From the NCBI GenBank assembly GCA_013389015.1, contig JACAEE010000034.1, positions 1 through 64,000 of the forward strand: a stretch of DNA of 64,000 nucleotides, in the 5' to 3' direction. The DNA is from Hydrogenophilaceae bacterium (GTDB lineage Bacteria; Pseudomonadota; Alphaproteobacteria; Caulobacterales; Aquidulcibacteraceae). A program made the translations under genes and the position numbers. The notes under the pieces were generated by a model that saw only the letters and a program-made list of their open reading frames with translations, ran no database searches and was not told the origin of the DNA. Position 1 is the stretch's first letter, and each line of letters opens with the position of its first letter. Shown here piece after piece: positions 31,520 to 42,631 of the stretch.

Positions 31520-32560
31520 GTGTCGCAACCCCACCCCCTCGCCGGCCTCGCCGTCGATTCAACGCTGTTCGCGCAGAAGCTCGAACCGCTGCGCGAGACG
31601 ATGCTGCTGATCCGCATGAGCCGGGAGGCCTTTCGCGAGGCCAGTTTCCTGGACGACCGCATTCTCACGCCGCAAACCAGGGGCGTATGGGCCCGGCACG
31701 ACGACGTCGCCGCGCGCCTCGCCGGCGCGGCCGCCAAGCCGCTGCACTTCATCTTTCACGCGGGCCACGCCGGCTCCACGCTGGTCTCGCGGCTGCTCGA
31801 TGAGACGGGCTGCGTCCAGCCGCTGCGCGAACCGCCGCCCTTGCGCCAACTGGCCGAGCTGCAGGACGGCCTCGGGCGTCCGGAGTCGCTGGTGAGCGAG
31901 GCGCAATGGGCGGTCTGGCTTGCGACCCAGATCGCGCTGTGGCGCCGCGGCTGGCCCGAGTGCGACGCCGTCATCCTCAAGGCCACGTCCAGCGCCGCGC
32001 GCTTGGCCGCGCGCCTCCTCGACGCCGCGCCCGACGCCCGCGCCATCCATCTGACGCTCGCCTGCGAGCCCTACCTCGCCACCCTGCTGGCCGGCGCCAA
32101 TACGCCCATCGATCTGCGCGGCATGGGCGGCGAACGCATCCGCCGGCTCACGGCCTATCTGGGCGAAGCGCCCGGCGCGCTCCACGCGCTGAGCCTCGGC
32201 GAACTCGCCGCCATGACTTGGCTCGCGGAGCGGCTCACGCAGGCTCGCCTCGCCGCGACCCATGGCGCCCGCCTGCGCGTGGTCGATTTCGACGCCCTGC
32301 TCGCCGATCCGCCGGGAGAAATGGCCGCCATCGCCGTCCATTTCGGATTGGCGGCGCCGCCGGGATGGGCCGAACGCCTGCCCCATAGCCGGGCGCTCGC
32401 CACCTATTCAAAGGCGCCGGAGCATCCCTACTCGCCGGCCTTGCGCGCCCAGATTCTGGCTGAAGCCCGCGCCGCCCACGCCGCCCAGATCCGCGCCGGC
32501 CTCGCCTGGCTGGAGCGCCTGGGCGCCCGCCACCGGGAGGTTGCGGCCGTGCTTGGCTAG
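31520..32560 (+). CDS. P-loop sulfotransferase-like protein
   Basis: PLHFIFHAGHAGSTLVSRLLDETGCVQPLREPPPLRQL (PAPS/P-loop-like segment). Confidence 0.5.
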   Translation: MSQPHPLAGLAVDSTLFAQKLEPLRETMLLIRMSREAFREASFLDDRILTPQTRGVWARHDDVAARLAGAAAKPLHFIFHAGHAGSTLVSRLLDETGCVQPLREPPPLRQLAELQDGLGRPESLVSEAQWAVWLATQIALWRRGWPECDAVILKATSSAARLAARLLDAAPDARAIHLTLACEPYLATLLAGANTPIDLRGMGGERIRRLTAYLGEAPGALHALSLGELAAMTWLAERLTQARLAATHGARLRVVDFDALLADPPGEMAAIAVHFGLAAPPGWAERLPHSRALATYSKAPEHPYSPALRAQILAEARAAHAAQIRAGLAWLERLGARHREVAAVLG

Positions 32561-32611
32561 CCCTATACGCATCCACCCGCGTCGGCCGGTCCCCCGCCGA
32601 CGACCCTGGAA

Positions 32612-32686
<75 letters not shown>

Positions 32687-32767
32687 TGACATCGTCGCGC
32701 CCGCTTCGCAGGCCAGCCATACCTGCCCTTAACCCTCGCGCGCGACCTTCCGCGTCGGGGGCAGGTC

Positions 32768-34330
32768 ATGCCGGAGGCAGCGGCGGCGAGAAATGAGGCG
32801 CGCGAAGCGCTGCGCAAGCTGGCGCTGGTGGAGCAGCTCGCCGGCGTCGGCCATTGGCGCTTCGATTTCGTGACCCGCAAGGCGACCTGGTCGCCGCAGA
32901 TGTTTCACATCCATGGCGCAGCGCCCGGCGATTTCGACCCGAGCGATCCGAGCGTGCTCGACGCGCTCGAGGCGACGGATCGCGCCCGGCTCCTGGCGCT
33001 CGTCGCCCGCGCCGAGGCGACCGGCGAAGGCTATGCCGCACGTCTGCGCCTCAACCGCCTCTCCGACGGCGCCCAGCGGATCGTGGTGGTGAGAGCGGAG
33101 GTCGAGCGCGACGAATCCGGCGCGCCGTCCGCGATCTTCGGCGTCTTCCAGGACGTCACCGATCAGGAGCGCGCGGTGCGCGACGCCGAAGCGGCGGTGC
33201 GCGCCAAGCTCAACTTCCTCGCCAATATCAGCCACGAACTGCGCACGCCGCTGACCTCGATCCTGGGCTTCTCGCGCCTGCTTGAACAGGCGGCGGATCT
33301 GCCGGCGGACGCCCATCGCTGCGCCGCGCGCATCGTCGGCGCCGGCGAAACGCTGCTCGCCATCGTCAACGATCTCCTGGACCTCGCGGCGATGGACGCC
33401 GCTTCGCTGCGTCTGCGGACCGAACAGGTTCGTGTTCGCGACCTCGTGCAATCGACGCTCGACCTCGTCGAGGCCGACGCGGTCGCCAAGAACCTGCTGC
33501 TCGCCTGCCGCATCGCGCCCGATGTTCCCGAGCACGTCATGGGCGACGGCGGGCGCCTGCGTCAGGTGCTGCTCAATCTTGTCGCCAACGCGGTGAAGTT
33601 CACCGAATCCGGCGCCGTGCGCGTGCATGTCGAGGCCGCCGGCCGCGCGCTGCGCTTCAGCGTCATCGACACCGGCCCCGGCATCGCGGAGGACCGCCAG
33701 AGCCGCATCTTCGCACGCTTCACCCAGGCCGATCCGGACGTCGCCGCACGGTATGGCGGCGCAGGGCTGGGCCTGGCGATCTGCAAGCGCCTCGTCACGC
33801 TCATGGGCGGCGCGATCGGCGTGCAAAGCGCGCCGGGCGAGGGCGCGAGCTTCTGGTTCATCGTGCCGCTGGCGCCGGCCGCGGCGCAGACCGAATCCGA
33901 ACCCAAGCCGCCCCGCGCGCTCGACATTCTGCTCATCGAGGATCACGCCGCGATCCAGGACGTCGTGCGCGCCGTGCTCGCGCCGCTTGGTTGCCGCATC
34001 GAGGTCGCCGCCGACGGCGCGGCCGCCGTGCGCATCGCCGCGAAGCGCGGCTTCGATGTCATCATCGCCGACGCCAACATCCCGATGATCAAGGGCCCCG
34101 ACGCCGTGCGCGCGATCCGCAGCGCCGGCGCCAACCGGCGCACGCCAGTCATCGCCATGTCCGCGCATTCCGACCCGGGCTTCGAGATCGCGTTTCGCCG
34201 CGCCGGCGCCGACGCCTATCTCGCCAAGCCCATCGTCGTGCGCGATCTGCTCGCCGCCATCGCCAGCGTCACGACGCCGCACGGCGCAAACGAATCGAAT
34301 GAATCCGAATGGGGCTTGGCGCGCGCGTGA
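32768..34330 (+). CDS. PAS hybrid sensor histidine kinase/response regulator
   Basis: NISHELRTPLTSILGFSRLLE H-box; DTGPGIAEDRQSRIFARFTQ; GGAGLGLAICKRLVTLMGG; C-terminal receiver. Confidence 0.92.
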   Translation: MPEAAAARNEAREALRKLALVEQLAGVGHWRFDFVTRKATWSPQMFHIHGAAPGDFDPSDPSVLDALEATDRARLLALVARAEATGEGYAARLRLNRLSDGAQRIVVVRAEVERDESGAPSAIFGVFQDVTDQERAVRDAEAAVRAKLNFLANISHELRTPLTSILGFSRLLEQAADLPADAHRCAARIVGAGETLLAIVNDLLDLAAMDAASLRLRTEQVRVRDLVQSTLDLVEADAVAKNLLLACRIAPDVPEHVMGDGGRLRQVLLNLVANAVKFTESGAVRVHVEAAGRALRFSVIDTGPGIAEDRQSRIFARFTQADPDVAARYGGAGLGLAICKRLVTLMGGAIGVQSAPGEGASFWFIVPLAPAAAQTESEPKPPRALDILLIEDHAAIQDVVRAVLAPLGCRIEVAADGAAAVRIAAKRGFDVIIADANIPMIKGPDAVRAIRSAGANRRTPVIAMSAHSDPGFEIAFRRAGADAYLAKPIVVRDLLAAIASVTTPHGANESNESEWGLARA

Positions 34331-34337
34331 TCGCGGG

Positions 34338-34700
34338 TCACGCCGCAGCGATCACGCGCTCGAGCTCGATCACCAGATCCTTAAGATGGAAAGGCTTGGA
34401 CAGAACCTTGGCGTCCTTCGGCGTGCGGTGCGCCTGGGAGAGCGCCACCGCGGCGAACCCGGTGATGAACACGATCTTGAGGCCGGGATCGATTTCCGCG
34501 GCCCGCCGCGCCAGTTCGATCCCGTCCAGCCCGGGCATCACAATGTCGGTCAGCAGGAGTTCGTAGGCGCTCCGCTCCAGGGCCTCCCAGGCCGAATCGC
34601 CGTCGCCGAAGGAATCGACGTCATGACCTGCGCGCGTCAGGTTAAGGGTCAGGAACGACCGCAGCGAATCATCGTCTTCAGCCAACAGAATCCGCGCCAT
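34338..34700 (-). CDS. cpdR: CpdR-like single-domain response regulator
   Basis: MARILLAEDDDSLRSFLTLNLTRAGHDVDSF...LLLTDIVMPGLDGIELARRAAEIDPGLKIVFITGFAAVALSQ...KVLSKPFHLKDLV matches CpdR pattern. Confidence 0.85.
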   Translation of the reverse strand: MARILLAEDDDSLRSFLTLNLTRAGHDVDSFGDGDSAWEALERSAYELLLTDIVMPGLDGIELARRAAEIDPGLKIVFITGFAAVALSQAHRTPKDAKVLSKPFHLKDLVIELERVIAAA

Positions 34701-34819
34701 CGCGCCCATCACCTTTCTTCCGCCCCTACCCAATAGCGCAGCCAAGGTAAAGACCGGCTTAGAGTTACCATGCGCTGCATGTTGTTGACGGTTTGCGACG
34801 GGATTGAGAACGTCCGCCG

Positions 34820-35740
34820 ATGGATTTGAACGAGGCCTCCGCGATGGTCGCGCTCGACGCGGCGGGCGAGGCCGCGCCGTGGGCGGAGAGCGCCGGCGAG
34901 AGCGCCGCGCCGTTCACCCTGGTCACGCCGCTCGCGCGCACCTCGCCGCTGGTGTTCGCCTCGCCGCACTCGGGCCGGCGCTACCCGGCCGCCTTCCTCG
35001 CGCAGACCCGGGTGAGCCTGCAGAGTCTGCGCCGCGCCGAAGACGCCTATGTCGACGAGCTCTTCAGTGCGGCGGCCGCAGGCCGGGCGCCCCTGATCGC
35101 CGCCGCCTACGCCCGCGCCTATGTCGACCTCAACCGCGATCCCGCCGAGATCGACCCGGAAATGTTTCAGGAGCGCCTGCCGCCACCGCCTGCCGCCGGC
35201 GCCCCGCGGGTGCAGGCGGGGCTGGGCGCGATCCCCCGCATCGCCGGGGACGGCCAGCCCATCTATCGCGGCAAGCTCCGCTACGCCGAGGCCGAGCGTC
35301 GGATCGCCGCCGTCCACCGCCCCTACCACGCCATGCTGCAGACGCTGGTGGAGGAGACCCGCGCCTTCGTCGGCTGCGCCGTGCTGATCGATTGCCATTC
35401 GATGCCGAGCTGCGCGCGCGGCCCCAACGCGCCCGACGTCGTGCTGGGCGACCGCTTCGGCGCCTCCTGCCACCCCACCGTGACCAATCTGGTGGAGGCG
35501 ACGCTGCGCCGGCTGGGCTATCGCGTCGCCCGCAACGCGCCCTTCGCCGGGGGCCACACCACCCAGCTCTACGGCCGCCCCGGCCGGCGCGTGCACGCGC
35601 TGCAGATCGAGCTCTCGCGCGGCCTCTATATCGACGAACGCACCATGCTGCGCACCCAAGGCTTCTTCAAAGTCCGCGCCGACATGGCGCGGCTGGGCGA
35701 AGCGCTGGCCGCTGCGGAGTTGCATAAGAGCTTGGGTTAG
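34820..35740 (+). CDS. N-formylglutamate amidohydrolase family protein
   Basis: PLVFASPHSGRRYPAAFL...YVDLNRDPAEIDPEMF...VLIDCHSMPS...NAPFAGGHTTQLYGRP. Confidence 0.9.
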   Translation: MDLNEASAMVALDAAGEAAPWAESAGESAAPFTLVTPLARTSPLVFASPHSGRRYPAAFLAQTRVSLQSLRRAEDAYVDELFSAAAAGRAPLIAAAYARAYVDLNRDPAEIDPEMFQERLPPPPAAGAPRVQAGLGAIPRIAGDGQPIYRGKLRYAEAERRIAAVHRPYHAMLQTLVEETRAFVGCAVLIDCHSMPSCARGPNAPDVVLGDRFGASCHPTVTNLVEATLRRLGYRVARNAPFAGGHTTQLYGRPGRRVHALQIELSRGLYIDERTMLRTQGFFKVRADMARLGEALAAAELHKSLG

Positions 35741-35783
35741 CCGGGCGCGCGACGCGCGCCTGTCGCGGAAGGCAAGACTGGTC

Positions 35784-36554
35784 ATGGATCTTGGACTCAA
35801 AGGCAAGAAAGCGATCGTGCTCGGCGGCACGCGCGGAATCGGGCGGGCGATCGCCGAGACCCTGGCGCGCGAGGGCGCGGATGTTGCGATTTGCGCCCGC
35901 AACGCCGGACAGGTTGAGGAAGCGGTCGGCGCGCTCAAAGCGCTCGGCGTCAAAGCGACGGGCGCGTCCGTGGATATCACCGACGGCCCGGCGCTGAAGG
36001 CCTGGATCGCCGCTGCGGGCGCGGAGCTCGGCGGCGCCGACATCCTTGTCTCCAACGCCGGGGCCATGGCGCAGGGCGCCGACCCCGCATCCTGGGAGCA
36101 GAACTTCAAGCTCGACGTGCTCGGCGCCGTGAACGCCTTCGACGCCGCGCAGCCCCTGCTCGAAGCCGGCGCCGCGAAGCATGGCGACGCCGCGTTCGTG
36201 ATCATCGCGTCCGTTTCCGCGGCGGTGGCGGACAACGCCAGCTCCTACGGCCCGGTGAAGGCGTCGCTCATCCACATGGCCAAGGGCCTCGCACGCCAGC
36301 ACGCCAAGAGGCGCATCCGCGTCAACGTCGTCTCGCCGGGCATGGTCTATTTCGAGGGCGGCGTCTGGCACATGGTCGAGCAGAACATGCCAGACGTCTT
36401 CAAGACAGCGATGGCGCGCAATCCCACCGGCCGCGCAGCGACGCCGCAGGAGGTCGCCAACGCCGCCGTGTTCCTGGCGAGCCCCGTTTCGTCCTACACC
36501 ACCGGAATCAACCTGCTGGTGGACGGCGCCATCTCAAACCGCGTGAACTTCTGA
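35784..36554 (+). CDS. SDR family oxidoreductase
   Basis: MDLGLKGKKAIVLGGTRGIGRAIAETLAREGADVAICARN. Confidence 0.92.
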   Translation: MDLGLKGKKAIVLGGTRGIGRAIAETLAREGADVAICARNAGQVEEAVGALKALGVKATGASVDITDGPALKAWIAAAGAELGGADILVSNAGAMAQGADPASWEQNFKLDVLGAVNAFDAAQPLLEAGAAKHGDAAFVIIASVSAAVADNASSYGPVKASLIHMAKGLARQHAKRRIRVNVVSPGMVYFEGGVWHMVEQNMPDVFKTAMARNPTGRAATPQEVANAAVFLASPVSSYTTGINLLVDGAISNRVNF

Positions 36555-36690
36555 CGCCGCTTCGGCCCGCGGCGCGCCACTAGCTAAGGCGCCCGATCGC
36601 GGGGGCCGGGCCCGCCCGCACCCCAGAGCCGGTTCCGGCCCGCGGCGCGCCTCGACGGCGCCGCTCGCCGTCACGGTCCCGGCGCGCCAA

Positions 36691-36723
36691 ATAAAGAAAA
36701 CCCCGGTCCAAGGACCGGGGTTT
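36691..36723 (-). terminator. strong intrinsic terminator, T-tract on minus strand
   Basis: AAACCCCGGTCC-TT-GGACCGGGGTTT followed (minus) by TTTTCTTTAT. Confidence 0.85.
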
Positions 36724-36823
36724 GAGTTAGATAGGGAGGAAACGCCCGATAGGGCGGGCGGCGTCGCGAAACGCCGCTGAGGTTGAAAATACGCTGCACC
36801 GCACAAATCGCAAGTCCATTTTT
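36691..36823 (-). ncRNA. candidate trans-acting sRNA with anti-SD segment
   Basis: Minus strand: promoter-like TTGCGT-N17-ATTTAT upstream; hairpins GCGGCGT/ACGCCGC and CGCCC/GGGCG; unpaired UUUCCUCCCUAUCUAACUC; 12-bp terminator stem then TTTTCTTTAT. Confidence 0.45.
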
Positions 36824-37033
36824 ACGCCGCATAAATTCACTGAACGGCCAATTACGCAATAACTGATTGTTTTTGTTGATATAAATTGCCTCTATGATTT
36901 TTTGCGCCTGCACACATGCGCGGATGGCGCCCTCGCCAAGGCGCCCGATCAGCGGCTTTCCTTGCGCGGCGCCCTTCGCGTGTGCAGAAAGCGCCGCCGC
37001 GCTCCTCCTGCGCCTCCGCCAAAACGAGCCTCC

Positions 37034-38875
<1,842 letters not shown>

Positions 38876-39190
38876 GGCGTGGGCGCCCCATCTACGGCGG
38901 CGGAGAGATCGCGCCAGTCTCGGAGGCTGGTTCACAATTGGGGTGGCGGGCGTCCGCCCTTGATTGCGCGATCGACCCTCTCGCGCCAGCAGACCCCGCC
39001 CCGGCGCGCGATTCGCTTCACAAAGTCAAGCGAATACTGATGCATAAATGCCCCGGTCCGGGCCGAATCTCGCCCCGAACGGGAATTGCCTCCTTACCGA
39101 GCCGTTAAGAATGGGCCAAAACGGCGTTGGAGGTTGGGACATGGGACGGCACGGGTATTGCTGAGCCTCGGATCGCAGGTTCAGCCGGCC

Positions 39191-39225
39191 CCTGTCGGGC
39201 GGGCGCCGACGACAGGACTAAAGTC
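39191..39225 (+). promoter_or_regulatory. SD-overlapping leader hairpin of XRE regulator
   Basis: CCTGTCG (39191-39197) pairs with CGACAGG (39210-39216), directly before ATG 39226. Confidence 0.4.
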
Positions 39226-39630
39226 ATGGCGAATGCGATCGACCTTCATGTCGGCAAACGGCTTCGGCGCCGTCGCCGCCTGTTGGGGCTCACCCAACAG
39301 CAACTCGCCGAAAGCATCGGTATCCGCTTTCAGCAGATTCAGAAATACGAATGCGGCGCCAACCGCGTGACCGCCAGCCGGCTCTATGAGCTCTCCGTCG
39401 CGCTCAATGTGCCCGTGAACTACTTCTTCGAGGGCCTCCAGGCTCTGGCCGCGCCGCCGAACCAGCCGGGCGCCCCGGCCAATGACCGCGATCTGATCGC
39501 GGCCGACGTGCTTTCGCAGAAGGAAACCCTTGAGCTGATCCGCGCCTATTACCGGCTGGGCGAACGCCCGCGCCGCCGGCTGCTTGATCTCGCCAAAGCG
39601 CTGCAGGACGAAACGACCGACGCGGCCTGA
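39226..39630 (+). CDS. XRE family transcriptional regulator
   Basis: MANAIDLHVGKRLRRRRRLLGLTQQQLAESIGIRFQQIQKYECGANRVTASRLYELSVALNVPVNYFFEG. Confidence 0.92.
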   Translation: MANAIDLHVGKRLRRRRRLLGLTQQQLAESIGIRFQQIQKYECGANRVTASRLYELSVALNVPVNYFFEGLQALAAPPNQPGAPANDRDLIAADVLSQKETLELIRAYYRLGERPRRRLLDLAKALQDETTDAA

Positions 39631-39670
39631 TCCAGCCGGATCGCCGCTGTCGTCGGGGCAAGTGGGGACG

Positions 39671-39710
39671 ACGGGCCCGCGGGGGAGACCTCGCGGGCCC
39701 GTTTTCTTTT
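39671..39710 (+). terminator. Rho-independent terminator
   Basis: ACGGGCCCGCG...CGCGGGCCCGT followed by TTTCTTTT. Confidence 0.88.
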
Positions 39711-39784
39711 GGGCGATCTTCATTGTCGGGCGGGCGAGGCGCGTTAACGCGCCGCTAACCGCATCGCCAAACGCTCAGACGGCT

Positions 39785-40027
39785 ATGACCAAGCCTACTC
39801 CTGAGCAATTCTCCATCGCCGGCCGCCGCGTCCTGCACGTGCCCACGGGCGCGCGGATCGACTTTCCAGTCGCCCAGCCGTGGACGAGCAACGGCTACTC
39901 GCTCTGCGAGATCTTCATCGGCCGCGCCGATAGCGCCCTCGAGAACGGCGATTTCTATCGCGTCAGCGACATCATCGATGAGGCCCGCCGGCTGATGCTC
40001 GCCCGCGCCCAGGAGCGCGCGGCCTGA
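39785..40027 (+). CDS. small conserved-looking hypothetical protein
   Basis: ATG at 39785: MTKPTPEQFSIAGRRVLHVPTGARIDFPVAQPWTSNGYSLCEIFIGRADSALENGDFYRVSDIIDEARRLMLARAQERAA. Confidence 0.6.
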   Translation: MTKPTPEQFSIAGRRVLHVPTGARIDFPVAQPWTSNGYSLCEIFIGRADSALENGDFYRVSDIIDEARRLMLARAQERAA

Positions 40028-40075
40028 CATCGCCTCTTGGGGGCGGCGCGCCTTCCGGGCTAGAACCCTCGACGC

Positions 40076-40918
40076 ATGCCGAGCGCCGCCGATCTCGCCG
40101 CTTTCCGCGCCTTCGCCGACGCGCTCGCCGACGCCGCCCGCGCAGCGATCCTGCCCCATTTCCGCGCCGACGTCGCGATCACCGCAAAGGACGGCCCGCG
40201 CGGCGGCTTCGATCCCGTCACCGCCGCCGATCACGCCGCCGAGCAATCCATCCGTAGGCTGATTGAAGAACGCTATCCCGATCACGGAATCATCGGCGAG
40301 GAGTTCGGCGAGAAGCCCGCGCGCTCGCCCTATCGCTGGGTGCTTGATCCCATCGACGGCACGCGCGCCTTCATCGCCGGCCTGCCGCTCTGGGGCGTGC
40401 TGATCGGGCTCACTTTCGAGAACCGGCCGATCCTGGGCGTCATCGACCAGCCCTATATCGGAGAGCGCTTCCTGGGCTGGACGACGGCGGGCGCGCGCGG
40501 CGCGACGCTGACCACCGCCGCCGGCGCGGCGCCGCTCAAGACCCGCGCTTGCGAAACGCTCACCAACGCCATCATCGCCACCACCGACGCGAAGCTCTTC
40601 GACGGCGCCGAAGCCGGCGGCTTCGAGCAAGTGCGCCAGACCGCCAAGCTCGCCCGCTATGGCTGCGACTGCTACGCCTACGCCATGGTCGCGCTCGGCG
40701 GAATCGACCTTGTGATCGAAAGCGGGCTGGCGCCGTGGGACGTCGCCGCGCTCGTGCCGGTGATCGAAGGCGCCGGCGGCGAAGTCACCGACTGGCGCGG
40801 CCGCGCGCTCACGCCTGACTTCTTCGCGCAACCGAACGCGCGCGCCCAGATCGTCGCCGCTGGCGATCCGCGCCCACGCGACGAAGCGCTCGTCGCGCTC
40901 CGCCGCGCGGCGAAATAG
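40076..40918 (+). CDS. hisN: histidinol-phosphatase / inositol monophosphatase family
   Basis: DPVTAADHAAEQSIRRLIEERYPDHGIIGEEFGEK...WVLDPIDGTRAFIAGLPLWGVLIGL. Confidence 0.88.
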   Translation: MPSAADLAAFRAFADALADAARAAILPHFRADVAITAKDGPRGGFDPVTAADHAAEQSIRRLIEERYPDHGIIGEEFGEKPARSPYRWVLDPIDGTRAFIAGLPLWGVLIGLTFENRPILGVIDQPYIGERFLGWTTAGARGATLTTAAGAAPLKTRACETLTNAIIATTDAKLFDGAEAGGFEQVRQTAKLARYGCDCYAYAMVALGGIDLVIESGLAPWDVAALVPVIEGAGGEVTDWRGRALTPDFFAQPNARAQIVAAGDPRPRDEALVALRRAAK

Positions 40919-40955
40919 TCCGCACCGCAGCGTCGCATCACCCGCGCGCCGAGGG

Positions 40956-40984
40956 TTGACAGCGCATGTCCCTTGATCCCTATC
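40956..40984 (+). promoter_or_regulatory. sigma70-type promoter candidate for ATPase cassette
   Basis: TTGACA-N17-CCTATC, 21 bp upstream of ATG 41006. Confidence 0.45.
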
Positions 40985-41005
40985 CCGGGGGCGTTGGGAG
41001 TGAGT

Positions 41006-42631
41006 ATGTTTGCTGACATTCCAAGCGACGTCGCCGGCTATTTCAAGCCCGAAATGCCCCTCGGTCCAACCAAGGGCGAAAACATAAAGTCCAGCGCCGC
41101 GGCGGCGTTCCTGCTTCGCTTGGAGAATGCGGCGTTCGCTGGAATCGCCACACGCGCTTCAGTCCTGATTGGCCGTCGCGGCGCAGGCAAGAGCGTTCTG
41201 TTGCGCAGCTTCACCAACAGCTATGAGATCGCGAGCCACGTCGAAGCCTACCTTCATGAGGCCGACATCCGCCGCCTCATCCGTTCGCAGAACGAGTTCA
41301 CCCAGAAGTACGACATCGTCCTGACGTTGGATAAGCCTGACGAAGCGACGTCAGTCGTCAAGGAGATCGTGCAAGAGGGTCTGTTTACTCCCGAGCACGC
41401 TGCACGCATCTGGGAGGAGCGTTTATGGACCCATGTCCTGCGCGCGCTGGTCCTGGACAAGAAACTGTGGCCGAGGCTCCAGCCGCAGCGGCGCCAGCTG
41501 CTCGGTCTGCTCGACAAGACTGGACTCTTCGACAGGCGCCACCAGCCGGACCTGGCCGCGCTGATCAAAGCCGCCCAAGAGGAAGTGTCCACATCGAGCC
41601 TCGTCGATTTCGCCAAGGACTGCGTCCACGACCATGACATCCAGATCCTCGCCATCATCGACTCGATGGAGGAATACGATGTCCAGAACCCCGCGATGGT
41701 GCGCGCCATCGGCGGTCTCCTGCAGCTCGTCGGCTCGCTCACATCGCCCGCGAACGGCTCGGTGCACATCAAGATCTCGCTTCCCTCCGAAATCTATCCG
41801 CTCATCGCCGAATCGTCGAACATCGGCAAATACTACATTAACTCGGAACTGATCCGATGGCAGCCGGTCGAGCTGATGCGCATCCTTGCTCATCGCTACC
41901 TCACCGGTCTGCATTTCCTGAACTACCCCGCTTTCAACGATCTCTGGATCAAGTACAACAAGAGCCTGTTCAAGGATCGTGACCGCTTGCGCGCGTTTTG
42001 GGACGAGTGCTTCGGCTCTCACCTCACCAACGAGGCCGGTCACCCCGAAAGCGCTATTCTCTTCATCCTGCGCCACACCCAGCTCCTTCCCCGGCAACTG
42101 ATCAACTTCGTGCAGGCTCTGATCAAGAGGTCGTTCGACAGCACCGGCTCATACGAGCGCCTGGACCCGACGCTCCTTGCGGATCGCGAACTCATCACCA
42201 ACGCCGCCGACTACATTCAGAAGGAGGTCGCGTTCGGCTACAAATACGTCTACCCGAAGACCGTCGACGTCTGGCGCATGATCCTTCCCCGTTGCGATGT
42301 GATCACAAGCTACGGAGAGCTGCAGAGCCGCTACACCAACAGCTCGGTCCGAGGGCTGGGTCACGAATACTGCATGGCGTTTCACAACTTCATCCGCGCC
42401 ATGGTGGAGATGGGCGTGTTCGGCATCGTGGTCGACGACCACTCGAGCGATCGCTACATCAAGGCCGCTTTCGAATATAATCGCGGCACCGAGATCGCTC
42501 TCGACGAAGGCACCAAGCTCGCAATGCACCCCGTTTTCAGCGCCCGCCACATGACCGACCCGGCGAAGCGCGCCGCGCCGGGCCGCGCCATCTTGCCGAT
42601 CGGCTCCTTCGACGGACTCGAGGACTCGTGA
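41006..42631 (+). CDS. P-loop ATPase (AAA/STAND-like), hypothetical
   Basis: Walker A LIGRRGAGKSVLL; Walker B-like ILAIIDSMEEYD; RHTQLLPRQLINFVQALI lid-type segment. Confidence 0.75.
   Translation: MFADIPSDVAGYFKPEMPLGPTKGENIKSSAAAAFLLRLENAAFAGIATRASVLIGRRGAGKSVLLRSFTNSYEIASHVEAYLHEADIRRLIRSQNEFTQKYDIVLTLDKPDEATSVVKEIVQEGLFTPEHAARIWEERLWTHVLRALVLDKKLWPRLQPQRRQLLGLLDKTGLFDRRHQPDLAALIKAAQEEVSTSSLVDFAKDCVHDHDIQILAIIDSMEEYDVQNPAMVRAIGGLLQLVGSLTSPANGSVHIKISLPSEIYPLIAESSNIGKYYINSELIRWQPVELMRILAHRYLTGLHFLNYPAFNDLWIKYNKSLFKDRDRLRAFWDECFGSHLTNEAGHPESAILFILRHTQLLPRQLINFVQALIKRSFDSTGSYERLDPTLLADRELITNAADYIQKEVAFGYKYVYPKTVDVWRMILPRCDVITSYGELQSRYTNSSVRGLGHEYCMAFHNFIRAMVEMGVFGIVVDDHSSDRYIKAAFEYNRGTEIALDEGTKLAMHPVFSARHMTDPAKRAAPGRAILPIGSFDGLEDS

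Noticed and set aside
36562-36651. 16-bp direct repeat CGGCCCGCGGCGCGCC (36562 and 36636)
   Set aside because: Very GC-rich and short; in this composition chance recurrence is plausible and no associated structure was found.
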